Positions 44,152 to 52,913 of a DNA stretch of 64,000 nt are shown piece after piece (the stretch's first letter is position 1; each line of letters starts with the position of its first letter). The notes beneath the pieces are model-generated. The model did not search any database. It saw only the letters and a list, made by a program, of their open reading frames with translations, and had not been told where the DNA came from. A program made the position numbers and the translations under genes. Source of the stretch: Tautonia marina (GTDB taxonomy: Bacteria > Planctomycetota > Planctomycetia > Isosphaerales > Isosphaeraceae); assembly GCF_009177065.1 (NCBI RefSeq), contig NZ_WEZF01000021.1, positions 1-64,000 on the forward strand, in the 5' to 3' direction.

Positions 44152-45051
44152 TCACACGTCGCACAGGGCGACAGCCTCGGCCAGACTCGTCAAGGGATCG
44201 CGCTTTGGCATGAATTCCTGGGCAAGGTATCCGTCGAAGCCGGTGTCCACAATCGCCCGGCAGATGGGAGGATAGTTCAGCTCCTGGGTGTCATCCAGTT
44301 CGTTGCGACCGGGGTTGCCCGCCGTGTGGTAATGGCCGAAATAGGGATGGTTCGCCTCGATCGTCCGGATGATGTCACCTTCCATGATTTGCATGTGATA
44401 AATATCGTACAACAACTTGAAATGATCGGAGCCGACGCGTTTGACCAGTTCAACTCCCCAATCGGAACGATCACACATGTAGTCCGGATGATCGACCTTG
44501 CTGTTGAGCAATTCCATGTTGATGATCACCCCGGCTTGCTCGGCCACGGGAACGATCTCACGAAGTGCCCTGGCGCAGTGCTCCAGGCCGGTTCGGTCGT
44601 CCATGCCGTTGCGATTGCCGGAAAAGGTAATGACGTTACGCCACCCTTCCCGAGCGGTTGCCTCGATGGCGTTGTGAATCGCCTTGAGGCATTGCTCATG
44701 GTTCTTCGGATCGTTCAGGCCCACGGTCAAGCCATGCGTTGAGGTCATCGTGCAAACGAGGCCGTGACGCTTGAGGGCGTCGAACTCGTCGGGCCGCATC
44801 AGATCGAGCCCAACCAACCCCATCTGCTTCGCTGCTGCCGCCAGTTCGTCAATCGGCAGTCGGCCGTAGCACCACCGGCAGGCCGATTGCTTCAGCCGTC
44901 CCCGGGTCACGGCGGTTCCCTGGGGTCGATCGTCCGACCGTGCGGGTCGTGCAGTGCCCAGCACTCCGACCGTCGTGGCCGCGGCAGCGGTTGATTGCAG
45001 CAAAGTTCTTCGGGTTATCGGCGAGCGGTTGCGGTCGTCCTGGCGACGCAT
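44152..45051 (-). CDS. Tat-exported TIM-barrel (hydroxypyruvate isomerase-like) protein 1
   Basis: A 299-residue protein with a twin-arginine leader (SPITRRTLLQSTAAAATTVGVLG) and an AP-endonuclease-2/xylose-isomerase-like TIM barrel. It has RLKQSACRWCYGRLPIDEL after the leader, NMELLNSKVDHPDYMCD (metal-binding Glu), LLYDIYHMQIMEGDII, and GHYHTAGNPGRNELDD with a final YLAQEFMPKRDP. It is close to hydroxypyruvate isomerase/Hyi-type enzymes. The in vivo sugar substrate is unknown. The ATG at 45051 is the best start. A paralogue is at 62487-63404. Confidence 0.87.
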   Translation of the reverse strand: MRRQDDRNRSPITRRTLLQSTAAAATTVGVLGTARPARSDDRPQGTAVTRGRLKQSACRWCYGRLPIDELAAAAKQMGLVGLDLMRPDEFDALKRHGLVCTMTSTHGLTVGLNDPKNHEQCLKAIHNAIEATAREGWRNVITFSGNRNGMDDRTGLEHCARALREIVPVAEQAGVIINMELLNSKVDHPDYMCDRSDWGVELVKRVGSDHFKLLYDIYHMQIMEGDIIRTIEANHPYFGHYHTAGNPGRNELDDTQELNYPPICRAIVDTGFDGYLAQEFMPKRDPLTSLAEAVALCDV

Positions 45052-45193
45052 GGCAATCTCCCTCGATGGGCTTCTGAGAACGATCAGCCTGGCCGCGACT
45101 CCGCAGCGTTGGCGCCCCGACCGCCCCAGTATAGCCAGACCCATCAGGGCTGCCACCTGTTCCCCTCAGCTCCCGAGGATGCCGAACCCTGGC

Positions 45194-45574
45194 TTAATCG
45201 TGACCGGCATCCACGGGCTTCCGATCGGGGTCGAGGTCGTCGTGGTGTCGATCGACAAACTTCCGATAGTCGTCCGGCCTGGGTTCGCTTGCACAGGGAA
45301 TTCCCTGACGATATGCCGCCCTCGTCAGCAAGTGAATTGCCGCTGGGGCCGTGATCGCGAGGAACAGAAAGGCAAGAACACCCTTGGTGATCGTCTCAAC
45401 ATCGGGGAACTCCATCACCAACGCGATGAGCAAGAACATCAGCCCGAGCGTCGAAGACTTCGCGGGGGGATGGACGCGGTGAAAGAAGTCGGGCAGGCGC
45501 AACACGCCGAGCGAGGCGACGACCATCAAGAATGTTCCCAAGATTGTCGCCATCATGATCAGGAGGTCAGTCAC
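45194..45574 (-). CDS. mnhG: Mrp Na+/H+ antiporter subunit G
   Basis: A 126-residue subunit with three membrane helices. The hallmark LGVLRLPDFFHRVHPPAKSSTLG lies near residues 22-44. GTG 45574 was chosen as the start since it gives the family N-terminus (MTDLLIMMATILG); it overlaps the mnhF stop by eight bases. The C-terminus has an unusually long polar tail (about 25 residues, ASEPRPDDYRKFVDRHHDDL). It is the last gene of the seven-gene operon. Confidence 0.9.
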   Translation of the reverse strand: MTDLLIMMATILGTFLMVVASLGVLRLPDFFHRVHPPAKSSTLGLMFLLIALVMEFPDVETITKGVLAFLFLAITAPAAIHLLTRAAYRQGIPCASEPRPDDYRKFVDRHHDDLDPDRKPVDAGHD

Positions 45575-45833
45575 CGAGCCGGCCCTCAAGATATGCGGTC
45601 AGCGTGATCGTCCCCAGGAAGCCGAGCAACGCAATCACCAGGACCACATCCATGAACACCCCGGTATCGAAGAGAATTTCGACTAGAAGAATCGCCCCGA
45701 TCACGTCCAGCCCCGCCGTATCGAAGGCCAGCACGCGGTCGTAAATCGTGGGGCCGATGATCATCCTCACCCCGCTGAGGACAACGCCCACCAGCAGTGC
45801 GACGATGGCCGCCAGAATGACGAACTCTTTCAT
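45567..45833 (-). CDS. mnhF: Mrp Na+/H+ antiporter subunit F
   Basis: An 88-residue subunit with three membrane helices (starting MKEFVILAAIVALLVGVVLSGVRM). The family signature GPTIYDRVLAFDTAGLDVIGAILL lies near residues 26-49. The ATG at 45833 shares its A with the mnhE stop (TGATG). Length is typical. It is part of the complex that exchanges cytoplasmic Na+ for protons. Confidence 0.93.
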   Translation of the reverse strand: MKEFVILAAIVALLVGVVLSGVRMIIGPTIYDRVLAFDTAGLDVIGAILLVEILFDTGVFMDVVLVIALLGFLGTITLTAYLEGRLGD

Positions 45834-46378
45834 CAACCTGCCTCACGAAGGGCCTGGGACGGTTCTCGACCTGTTAGCCGAAAGACCTGCCGGGCAAATC
45901 GCCGATAGTCTCGCTTCATCGTTTCCACGTCCTGCGCATAGATCGTGTGAATGTAAAGCGTCTCGCCCACGGGATCGAAGTCGATCACGAGCGAACCAGG
46001 AGTCAGCGTGATCAGATTTGCGAGCAAGGTGGATCCCGCAGGACCAAGGCCAGGAACCTCCAACGCGAAAATTGCAGGAGTCAATTGAGGTGCCGGGCTG
46101 AGGACATCGCGAGCCATCATCAAATTGCATGCGATTATTTCATAAGTGTAGTACCAGGCAAGTTTGACCAGGGACCAGAGGCGTTGAACGATTCCCACCG
46201 AGGGTCTCGTCGTAGCGTCTGCGTTCGGCTCGCTCGCATCGCTCCCAAAGACCGAGCGGCTCAGCCTGATGGCGGCAACGCCGACGATCAGACCCACCAC
46301 GAAGGTTAGCCCATCGAACTGCCCGAACAGAAGCATCCAGAGTCCCGACAGGAGCAGGACGCCAAGCACGAGTCTCAT
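45833..46378 (-). CDS. mnhE: Mrp Na+/H+ antiporter subunit E
   Basis: A 181-residue subunit. Two N-terminal hydrophobic helices (VLLLSGLWMLLFGQFDGLTFVVGLIVGV) are followed by a cytoplasmic domain with LANLITLTPGSLVIDFDPVGETLYIHTIYA, the family hallmark. The start overlaps the mnhD stop by four bases (ATGA). It has slightly more linker sequence than usual between the membrane and cytoplasmic parts. Confidence 0.93.
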   Translation of the reverse strand: MRLVLGVLLLSGLWMLLFGQFDGLTFVVGLIVGVAAIRLSRSVFGSDASEPNADATTRPSVGIVQRLWSLVKLAWYYTYEIIACNLMMARDVLSPAPQLTPAIFALEVPGLGPAGSTLLANLITLTPGSLVIDFDPVGETLYIHTIYAQDVETMKRDYRRFARQVFRLTGREPSQALREAG

Positions 46379-47892
46379 GAAGGCAACTCCTCAAGCCCTT
46401 CACCCGAAGTCGGACCAAGCACCGCGTCGATGTACGGGGTCACGGACAGAAGCTGTTCGGCCACCTGCCCACAGCAGAGCATCAGCGGAACGACACAGAG
46501 CCCGATGAGCAGGGAGAGCGCCGCCAGTCCAAGCACCCCGGAGAGCATGCCGGGATCGTACCCCAGTTCGGGCCGACGCTGCCCCTCGGGCTTGCCCCAA
46601 TAGCTCGCCCGCCAGATCTTCAGCATCGAGGCAAGTGTCAAGAGGCTGACGACAATCGCGGTTGCGGTCGTAATCCAGTAACCTTGACGGAATCCCGCGA
46701 TCGCCAGAAAGAGCTTCCCCCAGAATCCGCTCAACGGCGGCATCCCGGCCAGTGCCATTGCCGGAACGAAAAATCCGGCCGCCGCCCAGGGGTGTGTGGT
46801 CGCCATCCCTCTCACTTGCTTCAGTCGATCCGAGCCACCCACTCGCTCGACCATGCCTCCCGCAAGAAACAATCCTGATTTGACTACAATATGATGAACG
46901 ACATAAAACAGGCCCGCCGCCACCCCGGCCGGACTGAACAGGGCAAGACCAAAGGTCATGTAACCAACCTGGCTGATGATGTGAAACGCAAGGATTTGCC
47001 GGATTCGATCGCGGCCCAGTGCTCCCAGAACCCCCAGGACCATCGTCGCTGCTGAGATGCCCGCCAGCAGGCGGAAAAACTCCTCGTCCGCCTCGGTCAA
47101 CACCAGGGGAACGACCCGATACAGCGTGTAGACGCCCACCTTGGTCAGCAGGCCGGCGAGCATCGCGCTGTTCGGAATCGGTGATTCCGGATACGATTCC
47201 GGCAGCCAGAAGTAAAGCGGCACCAGTCCGGTCTTCAAGGCAAACACCGTCAAGACCAGCCCGATTCCTCCCCAGAACTGCGGCGGCAACTCCTCCTGAG
47301 CGATCAGCCTTGAAAGCGAAGCCAGGTTCACCGTTCCACTCGTTCCGTACACGATTCCAACGCCGGCAAGAAACAACAAACCACCAATGAAGTTGATGAC
47401 CACGTAGGGAAACGTCTTCCTGAGCTGCCTCGATCGAGAACCCATTGCAATCTGGACATACGAGGTGGTCAGCATGACCTCGAAAAAGACGAACAGATTA
47501 AACAGATCGCCGGTCAGAAAGCACCCCTCGACCGACGCAACCATAACCTGATGCAAGACGAGGAAATAAGGGACCTCTCGGGGTGCTTTCAGTCCATTCG
47601 GAGAATACACGAGCACAGCCAGGCCAACGATCGCCCCCAGCACCGTCATGATCGAACTCAAGCCATCGGCCACCCAGACGATGCCAACACGAGGATTCCA
47701 ACCACCCATCGAAAGGGTCAGGATCTCTCCTCGCCAGGCAGCATGGTAGGCCAGCAGACCCACCACTCCGATCAAGACGACCTGACTTGCCAGCGCCACC
47801 CCAAAGCGCACGCGAGGCCACCGCCCCAAAGCAAGCACGAGAAGCGCCGTCACCAGTGGAATCAGGACCGGCAGGCTGACCAGGATCTTCAC
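46375..47892 (-). CDS. mnhD: Mrp Na+/H+ antiporter subunit D (NuoM/N-like)
   Basis: A 505-residue membrane protein with about fourteen helices, homologous to proton-channel subunits of complex I. The conserved ion-pathway region includes FFEVMLTTSYVQIA (about 132-145), LKTGLVPLYFWLPESYPESPIPNSAMLAGLLTKVGVYTLYR (about 225-265), and LAFHIISQVGYMTFGLALFSPAGVAAGLFYVVHHIVVKSGLFLAGG. It starts with GTG, overlapping the mnhC stop as GTGA. It is thought to conduct protons or Na+ in the antiporter. Confidence 0.95.
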   Translation of the reverse strand: MKILVSLPVLIPLVTALLVLALGRWPRVRFGVALASQVVLIGVVGLLAYHAAWRGEILTLSMGGWNPRVGIVWVADGLSSIMTVLGAIVGLAVLVYSPNGLKAPREVPYFLVLHQVMVASVEGCFLTGDLFNLFVFFEVMLTTSYVQIAMGSRSRQLRKTFPYVVINFIGGLLFLAGVGIVYGTSGTVNLASLSRLIAQEELPPQFWGGIGLVLTVFALKTGLVPLYFWLPESYPESPIPNSAMLAGLLTKVGVYTLYRVVPLVLTEADEEFFRLLAGISAATMVLGVLGALGRDRIRQILAFHIISQVGYMTFGLALFSPAGVAAGLFYVVHHIVVKSGLFLAGGMVERVGGSDRLKQVRGMATTHPWAAAGFFVPAMALAGMPPLSGFWGKLFLAIAGFRQGYWITTATAIVVSLLTLASMLKIWRASYWGKPEGQRRPELGYDPGMLSGVLGLAALSLLIGLCVVPLMLCCGQVAEQLLSVTPYIDAVLGPTSGEGLEELPS

Positions 47893-48224
47893 GCGCCCGG
47901 TCCCCCCTCGACGATGTCCGATCCGGTTTCCCGGAAGATTCGGGAGGCCAGCACAATCAAAAAGGCGGCGTTCCCCAGACCAATGACGATTGCCGTCAAG
48001 ACAAAGGCATGAGGCAACGGATCGGTGAGCGTCCCGATCGACGGATGGTCCAGTAATGGCGGAACCGCATCGGCCGACAGCCCGGAAGACACCAGAATGA
48101 CCAGGTTCGCCGCGTTCGAAAGCACAACGAACCCCATGATGATGCGTTGCAGATCACTCGACATCATCAAGTACAGGGACACCGCTGTGAGAAGCGCGAT
48201 GAACAGTACGCCCAAGCCGATCAT
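47889..48224 (-). CDS. mnhC: Mrp Na+/H+ antiporter subunit C (NuoK-like)
   Basis: A 111-residue membrane protein with three helices, like complex I NuoK. It has LYLMMSSDLQRIIMGFVVLSNAANLVIL (about 18-45) and the conserved DPLPHAFVLTAIVIGLGNAAFLIVLA (about 67-92). The start ATG overlaps the mnhB stop by four bases. The protein is short but complete. Confidence 0.95.
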   Translation of the reverse strand: MIGLGVLFIALLTAVSLYLMMSSDLQRIIMGFVVLSNAANLVILVSSGLSADAVPPLLDHPSIGTLTDPLPHAFVLTAIVIGLGNAAFLIVLASRIFRETGSDIVEGGPGA

Positions 48225-48655
48225 GACGCCACCCTCGTCCGTTTCGAACCGATCATCACCACCAGTGCCGTACCGATCGAACCGATGATCACCAGCACCA
48301 CTCCCACATCGAACGCCAGAGTCCCGGAAAGCTTCAATTCATTGCCTCCCGGCAAGCTGTACTTCACTTGCGAGAATGTGAATGGCGGATGTCCCCAGAT
48401 CATCGGCACCAAACCTGACCCCAAAGCGATCGCCAGGCCAATCACCAACGAGGGACGCAGCATCAGTCGATACCGGCGTCGAGCCGCCTCGGCGCCGAAC
48501 GCAAGCATCTCCAGCACCACGGCCATGCTCAGTACCAATCCCGCGACAAACCCGCCACCCGGCTGATCATGCCCTCGCATCAACAAGTAAAGTGCAAAGA
48601 CGACCGCGGCAGGATAGACGGCTCGGGTCACTTCTCGAAAGATAAACGAGTTCAC
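48221..48655 (-). CDS. mnhB: Mrp Na+/H+ antiporter subunit B
   Basis: A 144-residue membrane subunit. Family motifs are YLLMRGHDQPGGGFVAGLVLSMA (about 23-45) and LKLSGTLAFDVGVVLVIIGSIGTAL near the C-terminus. The GTG start overlaps the mnhA stop as GTGA. It is encoded separately from mnhA, as in the standard seven-subunit arrangement, rather than as an A-B fusion. Confidence 0.95.
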   Translation of the reverse strand: MNSFIFREVTRAVYPAAVVFALYLLMRGHDQPGGGFVAGLVLSMAVVLEMLAFGAEAARRRYRLMLRPSLVIGLAIALGSGLVPMIWGHPPFTFSQVKYSLPGGNELKLSGTLAFDVGVVLVIIGSIGTALVVMIGSKRTRVAS

Positions 48656-50970
48656 GAACCACGCTCCTGTGCCGCTCGCTCTTTGATTCGGTTCGCTCGC
48701 CCTTTTGCACGGTAGAGCACCACGACTCCCAGCGCGGCCAGGGCCAGCACCACAATTTCCCCCAGGGTATCCACGGCCCGGAAGTCGGTCAGAATTACGT
48801 TCACGACGTTCTCACCAAGTTTTTGCGACTCGGAAAGACGTAGATGCTCGGCACCGGCTCGCTCGCTCGGCGAGTGCGAGGCCGCTCCCCAGGTCAGGCC
48901 CGCCAGAGTCAGGCCCACCAAAGCGGAGACCGTTCCATGCACCACTTTCTGACGGTTCGACCGCGGGTCAGGCCCGAGGTCGGGCAGTTGCCGGAAGATC
49001 AAGAGCAAGAGAATCAAGGCGACCGCCTCGGTCAAAATCTGGGTCAACGCAAGATCGGGTGCCTGATAGATCATGTAAACGACCACCGTACCGTATCCGG
49101 CGACCGTCAACATGATGAGCTTTGCGATGCGCCGCCGGAGGACAAGCAAAAAGACTGCGGCCGTCACGATCATCAACGCCGGGATCAGGCCCACGAACGA
49201 ATCCGGCCCCCAGGGACCAACCAAATCGGCCAGGCTCGCCCCGCCGTACCCAAGCCCGAGTATTCCGGCCGCCACGAAGGTCAGCAGAATGACTGACAGA
49301 TAGCGGGGATGCCCCCCCTCCTGGGCCACTCGCGTCCACCATTCGGCCAGGGTGATCGTCCCATTCGAGAGTGTCTCGGCGGCAACCTTTGGCCCCGGCA
49401 CCCCGGGCATCTGTCGAGCCACATGCCAGCCGAGAAACAACACCAACCCTGCGGCGTAACTGACCAGGCTGATCACCAGTAACGCATCCACGTAATGCCA
49501 GATGGCCGGGCTCGCCGGCCATTCGTGCCCCGGAGAGAGCACCTCGCTGAGCAACCAGTGCGGCGCCAGGCCGCCCACCACTTGCACCGTCAACAAGATG
49601 CCCGGCACGATCAGAAGCCATGAGGAACGCTTCTCGGGCGGCACTCCCTGCTCGGCCGAGGGCACGTGGCTCCCCAAAAAGACACCGATGAAAATCTTCA
49701 AGGAATAGGCAACCATCAATGAACTTCCAACAATCACGGCGACCAGCGCCGGGGTCAGCCGCTCGAACTTGCCTCCCATGACGATCTCATAGAATTCTTC
49801 CTTGCTCATAAAACCCAACGTCATCGGCAAACCGGCCATGGCCAGTGTGCCAATCCCGAACAGTACCGCCGCCGGCCGACTCCGGCTCCACCACCGCTGC
49901 GACTCAAGGAGCCCGAGATCCCTCGTCCCCGACGCTTTATCCAGCCAACCCACCAGGAAAAAGAGCGCCGCCTTGTAGGTTGCATGATTGAGAATGTGCA
50001 GAAATTCTGCTGACGATCCGTCACGTCCCGCGTAGCCGTAAAAGGCCGTGATCAGTCCCAGAAACCCGGCGGTGCTGAACGCCAGCAGTTCCTTCAGGTC
50101 GGTCGCTCGCAAGGCAAGCCAGCCGGTGATGACGTAGGACGCCAGGCCCACCGTGGTCAGGACCGGCAACCACAGCTCCGATTCACCAAAGACCGGAAGC
50201 AAGCGGCCGATCAGCAGGATGCCCGCCTTGACCATCGCGGCCGAGTGCAGAAAGGCACTAACCGGTGTCGGGGCCGCCATTGCGCCGGGCAACCAGAAGT
50301 GAAACGGAAACTGGGCCGACTTGGTCAACGCTCCCAGCAGCATCAACGCCAGGCCGATCCGGTGCATCGGGTCGGCCAGGATCGTCTCCTTTTGCGCCGC
50401 CAGGGTCGAGAGGTCAAACGTTCCCGCCCGGCCACCGATCAGGGCGATTCCCGCCAGCAAGGCCAAACCACCGGCCCCCGTGACCAGAAACGACTGCACA
50501 GCCCCTTGCCTCGACCCCTCCTCATCAAAGTGCATTCCAATCAAGAGGAACGAGGTGATCGTCGTGACTTCCCAGAAGACGAACAGCAGAATCAGCGAAT
50601 CGGCCAGGGCCAGGCCAATCATGGCTCCCATGAATGCCAGCAAGGCCGACCAGAACAATCGAGACGACTTCTCGCCGAAATACCCCCGCGCATACTGAAC
50701 CGTCGCCAGGCCAATCCCGGCGGTCAGAAGCACGAAGAAGATTCCCAGTTGATCGACCCGCAGATTCAGCGAGAACAGGTCCGGAAGCCCCCCGATCGGC
50801 ACGATCCGGGTCGATCCCGCCGCGACGACCGGCCAGTAGCGAACCGCCATCCCGAACACCCCTGCCGGGGCCAGCAACGCAACGGCTCCCGCCCATCGCA
50901 ACGGCACCACCAACGCGATCAGTGCAAGACAAAACGGCAGCACGATGATCGCGATCAGGGTTTCTGTCAT
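48652..50970 (-). CDS. mnhA: Mrp Na+/H+ antiporter subunit A (NuoL-like)
   Basis: A 772-residue membrane protein with about 20 helices. The N-terminal two thirds resemble complex I NuoL (FWEVTTITSFLLIGMHFDEEGSRQGA, QFPFHFWLPGAMAAPTPVSAFLHSAAMVKAGILLIGR, HILNHATYKAALFFLVGWLDKASGTRDL). The C-terminal part has the MrpA-specific MbhD/MbhE-like helices (QAPDLALTQILTEAVALILLLLIF) and ends NVVNVILTDFRAVDTLGEIVVLALAALGVVVL. ATG 50970 is the family start, although the frame continues upstream to 51171. It is the first gene of the operon. Confidence 0.95.
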   Translation of the reverse strand: MTETLIAIIVLPFCLALIALVVPLRWAGAVALLAPAGVFGMAVRYWPVVAAGSTRIVPIGGLPDLFSLNLRVDQLGIFFVLLTAGIGLATVQYARGYFGEKSSRLFWSALLAFMGAMIGLALADSLILLFVFWEVTTITSFLLIGMHFDEEGSRQGAVQSFLVTGAGGLALLAGIALIGGRAGTFDLSTLAAQKETILADPMHRIGLALMLLGALTKSAQFPFHFWLPGAMAAPTPVSAFLHSAAMVKAGILLIGRLLPVFGESELWLPVLTTVGLASYVITGWLALRATDLKELLAFSTAGFLGLITAFYGYAGRDGSSAEFLHILNHATYKAALFFLVGWLDKASGTRDLGLLESQRWWSRSRPAAVLFGIGTLAMAGLPMTLGFMSKEEFYEIVMGGKFERLTPALVAVIVGSSLMVAYSLKIFIGVFLGSHVPSAEQGVPPEKRSSWLLIVPGILLTVQVVGGLAPHWLLSEVLSPGHEWPASPAIWHYVDALLVISLVSYAAGLVLFLGWHVARQMPGVPGPKVAAETLSNGTITLAEWWTRVAQEGGHPRYLSVILLTFVAAGILGLGYGGASLADLVGPWGPDSFVGLIPALMIVTAAVFLLVLRRRIAKLIMLTVAGYGTVVVYMIYQAPDLALTQILTEAVALILLLLIFRQLPDLGPDPRSNRQKVVHGTVSALVGLTLAGLTWGAASHSPSERAGAEHLRLSESQKLGENVVNVILTDFRAVDTLGEIVVLALAALGVVVLYRAKGRANRIKERAAQERGS

Positions 50971-51023
50971 GATCAAATCTGCGTTCGAACCAATTGATCG
51001 AGCCACAAGAGACTCATCGTACC

Positions 51024-51038
51024 GCATTCCTCGTGCCA
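51024..51038 (-). promoter_or_regulatory. Candidate sigma-54-type promoter of the mnh operon
   Basis: On the minus strand, TGGCACGAGGAATGC has the GG-N10-GC spacing of -24/-12 promoters and a perfect TGGCACG -24 element. The -12 element reads ATGC rather than TTGC. It lies about 54 bases upstream of the mnhA ATG, with predicted initiation near 51012. It is the only such match I noticed with correct spacing in an intergenic region. Confidence 0.4.
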
Positions 51039-51173
51039 AGACGAGCGCCTCTCCTGCCAGATTCGAACCGATCGGCATTGACGGTTGAGGCGTCCTCGGG
51101 CATAACGCGGTTTTGTCTGCGCACGGCACCGTGCCGAGGTTGCCGGCTCGAGCCGTTCCGACAGGAGGCAAGG

Positions 51174-52520
51174 ATGCGAACCCTGTCCCGACCGCACCGT
51201 CAGGTGCTCTTTACCCTCGGGATGATCGTTGCGACGATGGGTCCGACGGCCTTCGTTGCATTCACCGCCTGGCAGGTCAACCGCCCCGGTCATCGCCACG
51301 AAGTTGAGGCCGAGTTGGGCCGCCAGCTCGGATTGAAGGTCACCCTCGAAGGGGTCCGATACCCCCGGCCCGGCACGATCGTTTATACCGGCGCCGTCCT
51401 CTGGCAACGCGAGCCGAGACGCGAGAAACAGCTCGTCGAGGTCGCTCGGGCCGATTCGCTGAAACTTTCCCGAGAAGGCCGACGCCTCGTGCTCCGGGCC
51501 GAAGGATTGGCCCTGGCCGCCGAAGGCCCTCGGCACGCCATGGACCAGGTCGGAGAACTGCTCAGCCGGGCCGCTGCGGATGAGGCGTGGGATCATGTCG
51601 CCGTCTCGGCCGACTCGTGCGCGATCGACCTGGGCGATGGACTCCATTACGACCTCCGCGATCTGGCCGCCTCGTTCCGGATCGACGCCGGAGCGCCGAC
51701 GGTCGAGGCCAGCTACCGTGTGGTCACTCCGTCCGGGTCGGCCAACCGTTGCGAGTTGGTCCTCGTCCGAGACCGACGGGGGAACGAGCCCGAGACGATT
51801 CTGACGCTTCGAACGGCCGAGGGGCTCCCGTTGCCGGCCTCGGTGCTTGACTCGTTCTTCTCCTCGGCCGACTGGATCGGCACCGAGGCCCAGATGCTCG
51901 GCGAGCTTCGTCTGGCTCGGATCGGCGCGGGGGACTGGCGGGCGAGCTTTTCGGGCGAGTTGATTGACGTCGATCTCGCCACCTTGGTCTCTGGTCGGGT
52001 CTCTGAGCATCGGCTCGATGGCCTGGCTCACCTGGTAATCGACGAAGCCGAGTGGGGACCGCAGCCGGTCGGCCCCGGTTCCGGCTGGCGATCGGTCTCC
52101 GGAGAGTTGCGGGCCGGTCCCGGTGCCATCAGTTCCGGCTTGCTCCAGGCCCTTCAAACCGAGATGCGGTTCCCCCTTGCCGAGCGATTCCAGCTCAGGC
52201 AGACATCGACATCCTTCGATCAATCCATCCCCTTCCGCGACCTTGGCGTTCGGTTCGCGATCGACTCCGACGGCTCGGTTCACCTGGCCGGGGCCCTTGG
52301 AGATACGTTTGAGCCTGGCGCCGTCATGATTGAGCCCGACGGCCTGGAACCGATCGCCTACGCCCCGGCGAGCCAGGCCGACGTCTTCGGCCTCCGCCGA
52401 ACCCTCGGTCCCGTCGATCCGGGCAATGCGGTCCTGGTCCCGGCCGACCCGGCCTTGAAGTTCATTGACTATCTGCCCCAGGGTGGCGGCGATCAATCTG
52501 AAGTGATTCGGGCCAACTGA
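51174..52520 (+). CDS. Large membrane-anchored extracytoplasmic protein, unknown
   Basis: A 448-residue protein. The ATG at 51174 follows an AGGAGG-rich ribosome binding site and starts a basic head (MRTLSRPHRQ) and one transmembrane helix (VLFTLGMIVATMGPTAFVAFTAWQV, about 11-35). A long beta-rich periplasmic domain follows, in which short amphipathic strands alternate with acidic loops (LAAEGPRHAMDQVGELL, IDLGDGLHYDLRDLAASFRIDAG, and others). The pattern is reminiscent of AsmA/TamB-like proteins that bridge envelopes, though no signature is certain. It is divergent from the mnh operon. Confidence 0.6.
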   Translation: MRTLSRPHRQVLFTLGMIVATMGPTAFVAFTAWQVNRPGHRHEVEAELGRQLGLKVTLEGVRYPRPGTIVYTGAVLWQREPRREKQLVEVARADSLKLSREGRRLVLRAEGLALAAEGPRHAMDQVGELLSRAAADEAWDHVAVSADSCAIDLGDGLHYDLRDLAASFRIDAGAPTVEASYRVVTPSGSANRCELVLVRDRRGNEPETILTLRTAEGLPLPASVLDSFFSSADWIGTEAQMLGELRLARIGAGDWRASFSGELIDVDLATLVSGRVSEHRLDGLAHLVIDEAEWGPQPVGPGSGWRSVSGELRAGPGAISSGLLQALQTEMRFPLAERFQLRQTSTSFDQSIPFRDLGVRFAIDSDGSVHLAGALGDTFEPGAVMIEPDGLEPIAYAPASQADVFGLRRTLGPVDPGNAVLVPADPALKFIDYLPQGGGDQSEVIRAN

Positions 52521-52535
52521 CGCCCTTGCACACGC

Positions 52536-52913
52536 TCAATCGTCGTCGAGCGGGACGAGATCCCCGGAGTCGATCTCCGGGGTTTCCGCCTTGGGAGCCA
52601 CGGGTTCCGATCCTTCGTGGGAAGATCGGGGCCAATCAAGCCGGAACAGGATCGGGCCGATGGCGATCTCGTCGCCATCTTCGAGCGCCGCTTCCTCGAT
52701 CCGCTCGCCATTGATGCGGACCCCATTGTGGCTGCCGAGATCTCGAATCACCAGGCCCCCGGCAATCTGAGCTACGCAACAGTGACGCCGAGAGATCCGA
52801 GAATGAGCCACCTGAGCATCACATTCCTGGTGGCGACCAATCAACACGACCGGACGTTCCAGAGGAATCGGTCGAATCAGCCCGGAGACGAGGGGGACGA
52901 GTCGGGCGGGCAT
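52536..52913 (-). CDS. FHA-domain protein 2
   Basis: A 125-residue protein that is mostly one forkhead-associated domain. The phosphothreonine-recognition strands are VVLIGRHQECDAQVAHSRISRRHC (about 21-44, conserved GR..S.RH) and VIRDLGSHNGVRINGERI (about 55-72, SxNG). It binds phosphothreonine peptides in other members. It overlaps the upstream FHA gene by 37 bases (52877-52913) in a different frame. Ser/Thr kinases are the natural partners; one is encoded at 16885-19734. Confidence 0.9.
   Translation of the reverse strand: MPARLVPLVSGLIRPIPLERPVVLIGRHQECDAQVAHSRISRRHCCVAQIAGGLVIRDLGSHNGVRINGERIEEAALEDGDEIAIGPILFRLDWPRSSHEGSEPVAPKAETPEIDSGDLVPLDDD

Noticed and set aside
50971-51171. Upstream extension of the mnhA frame to 51171
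   Set aside because: The extra 67 residues do not resemble the family, whereas ATG 50970 gives the normal MrpA start.
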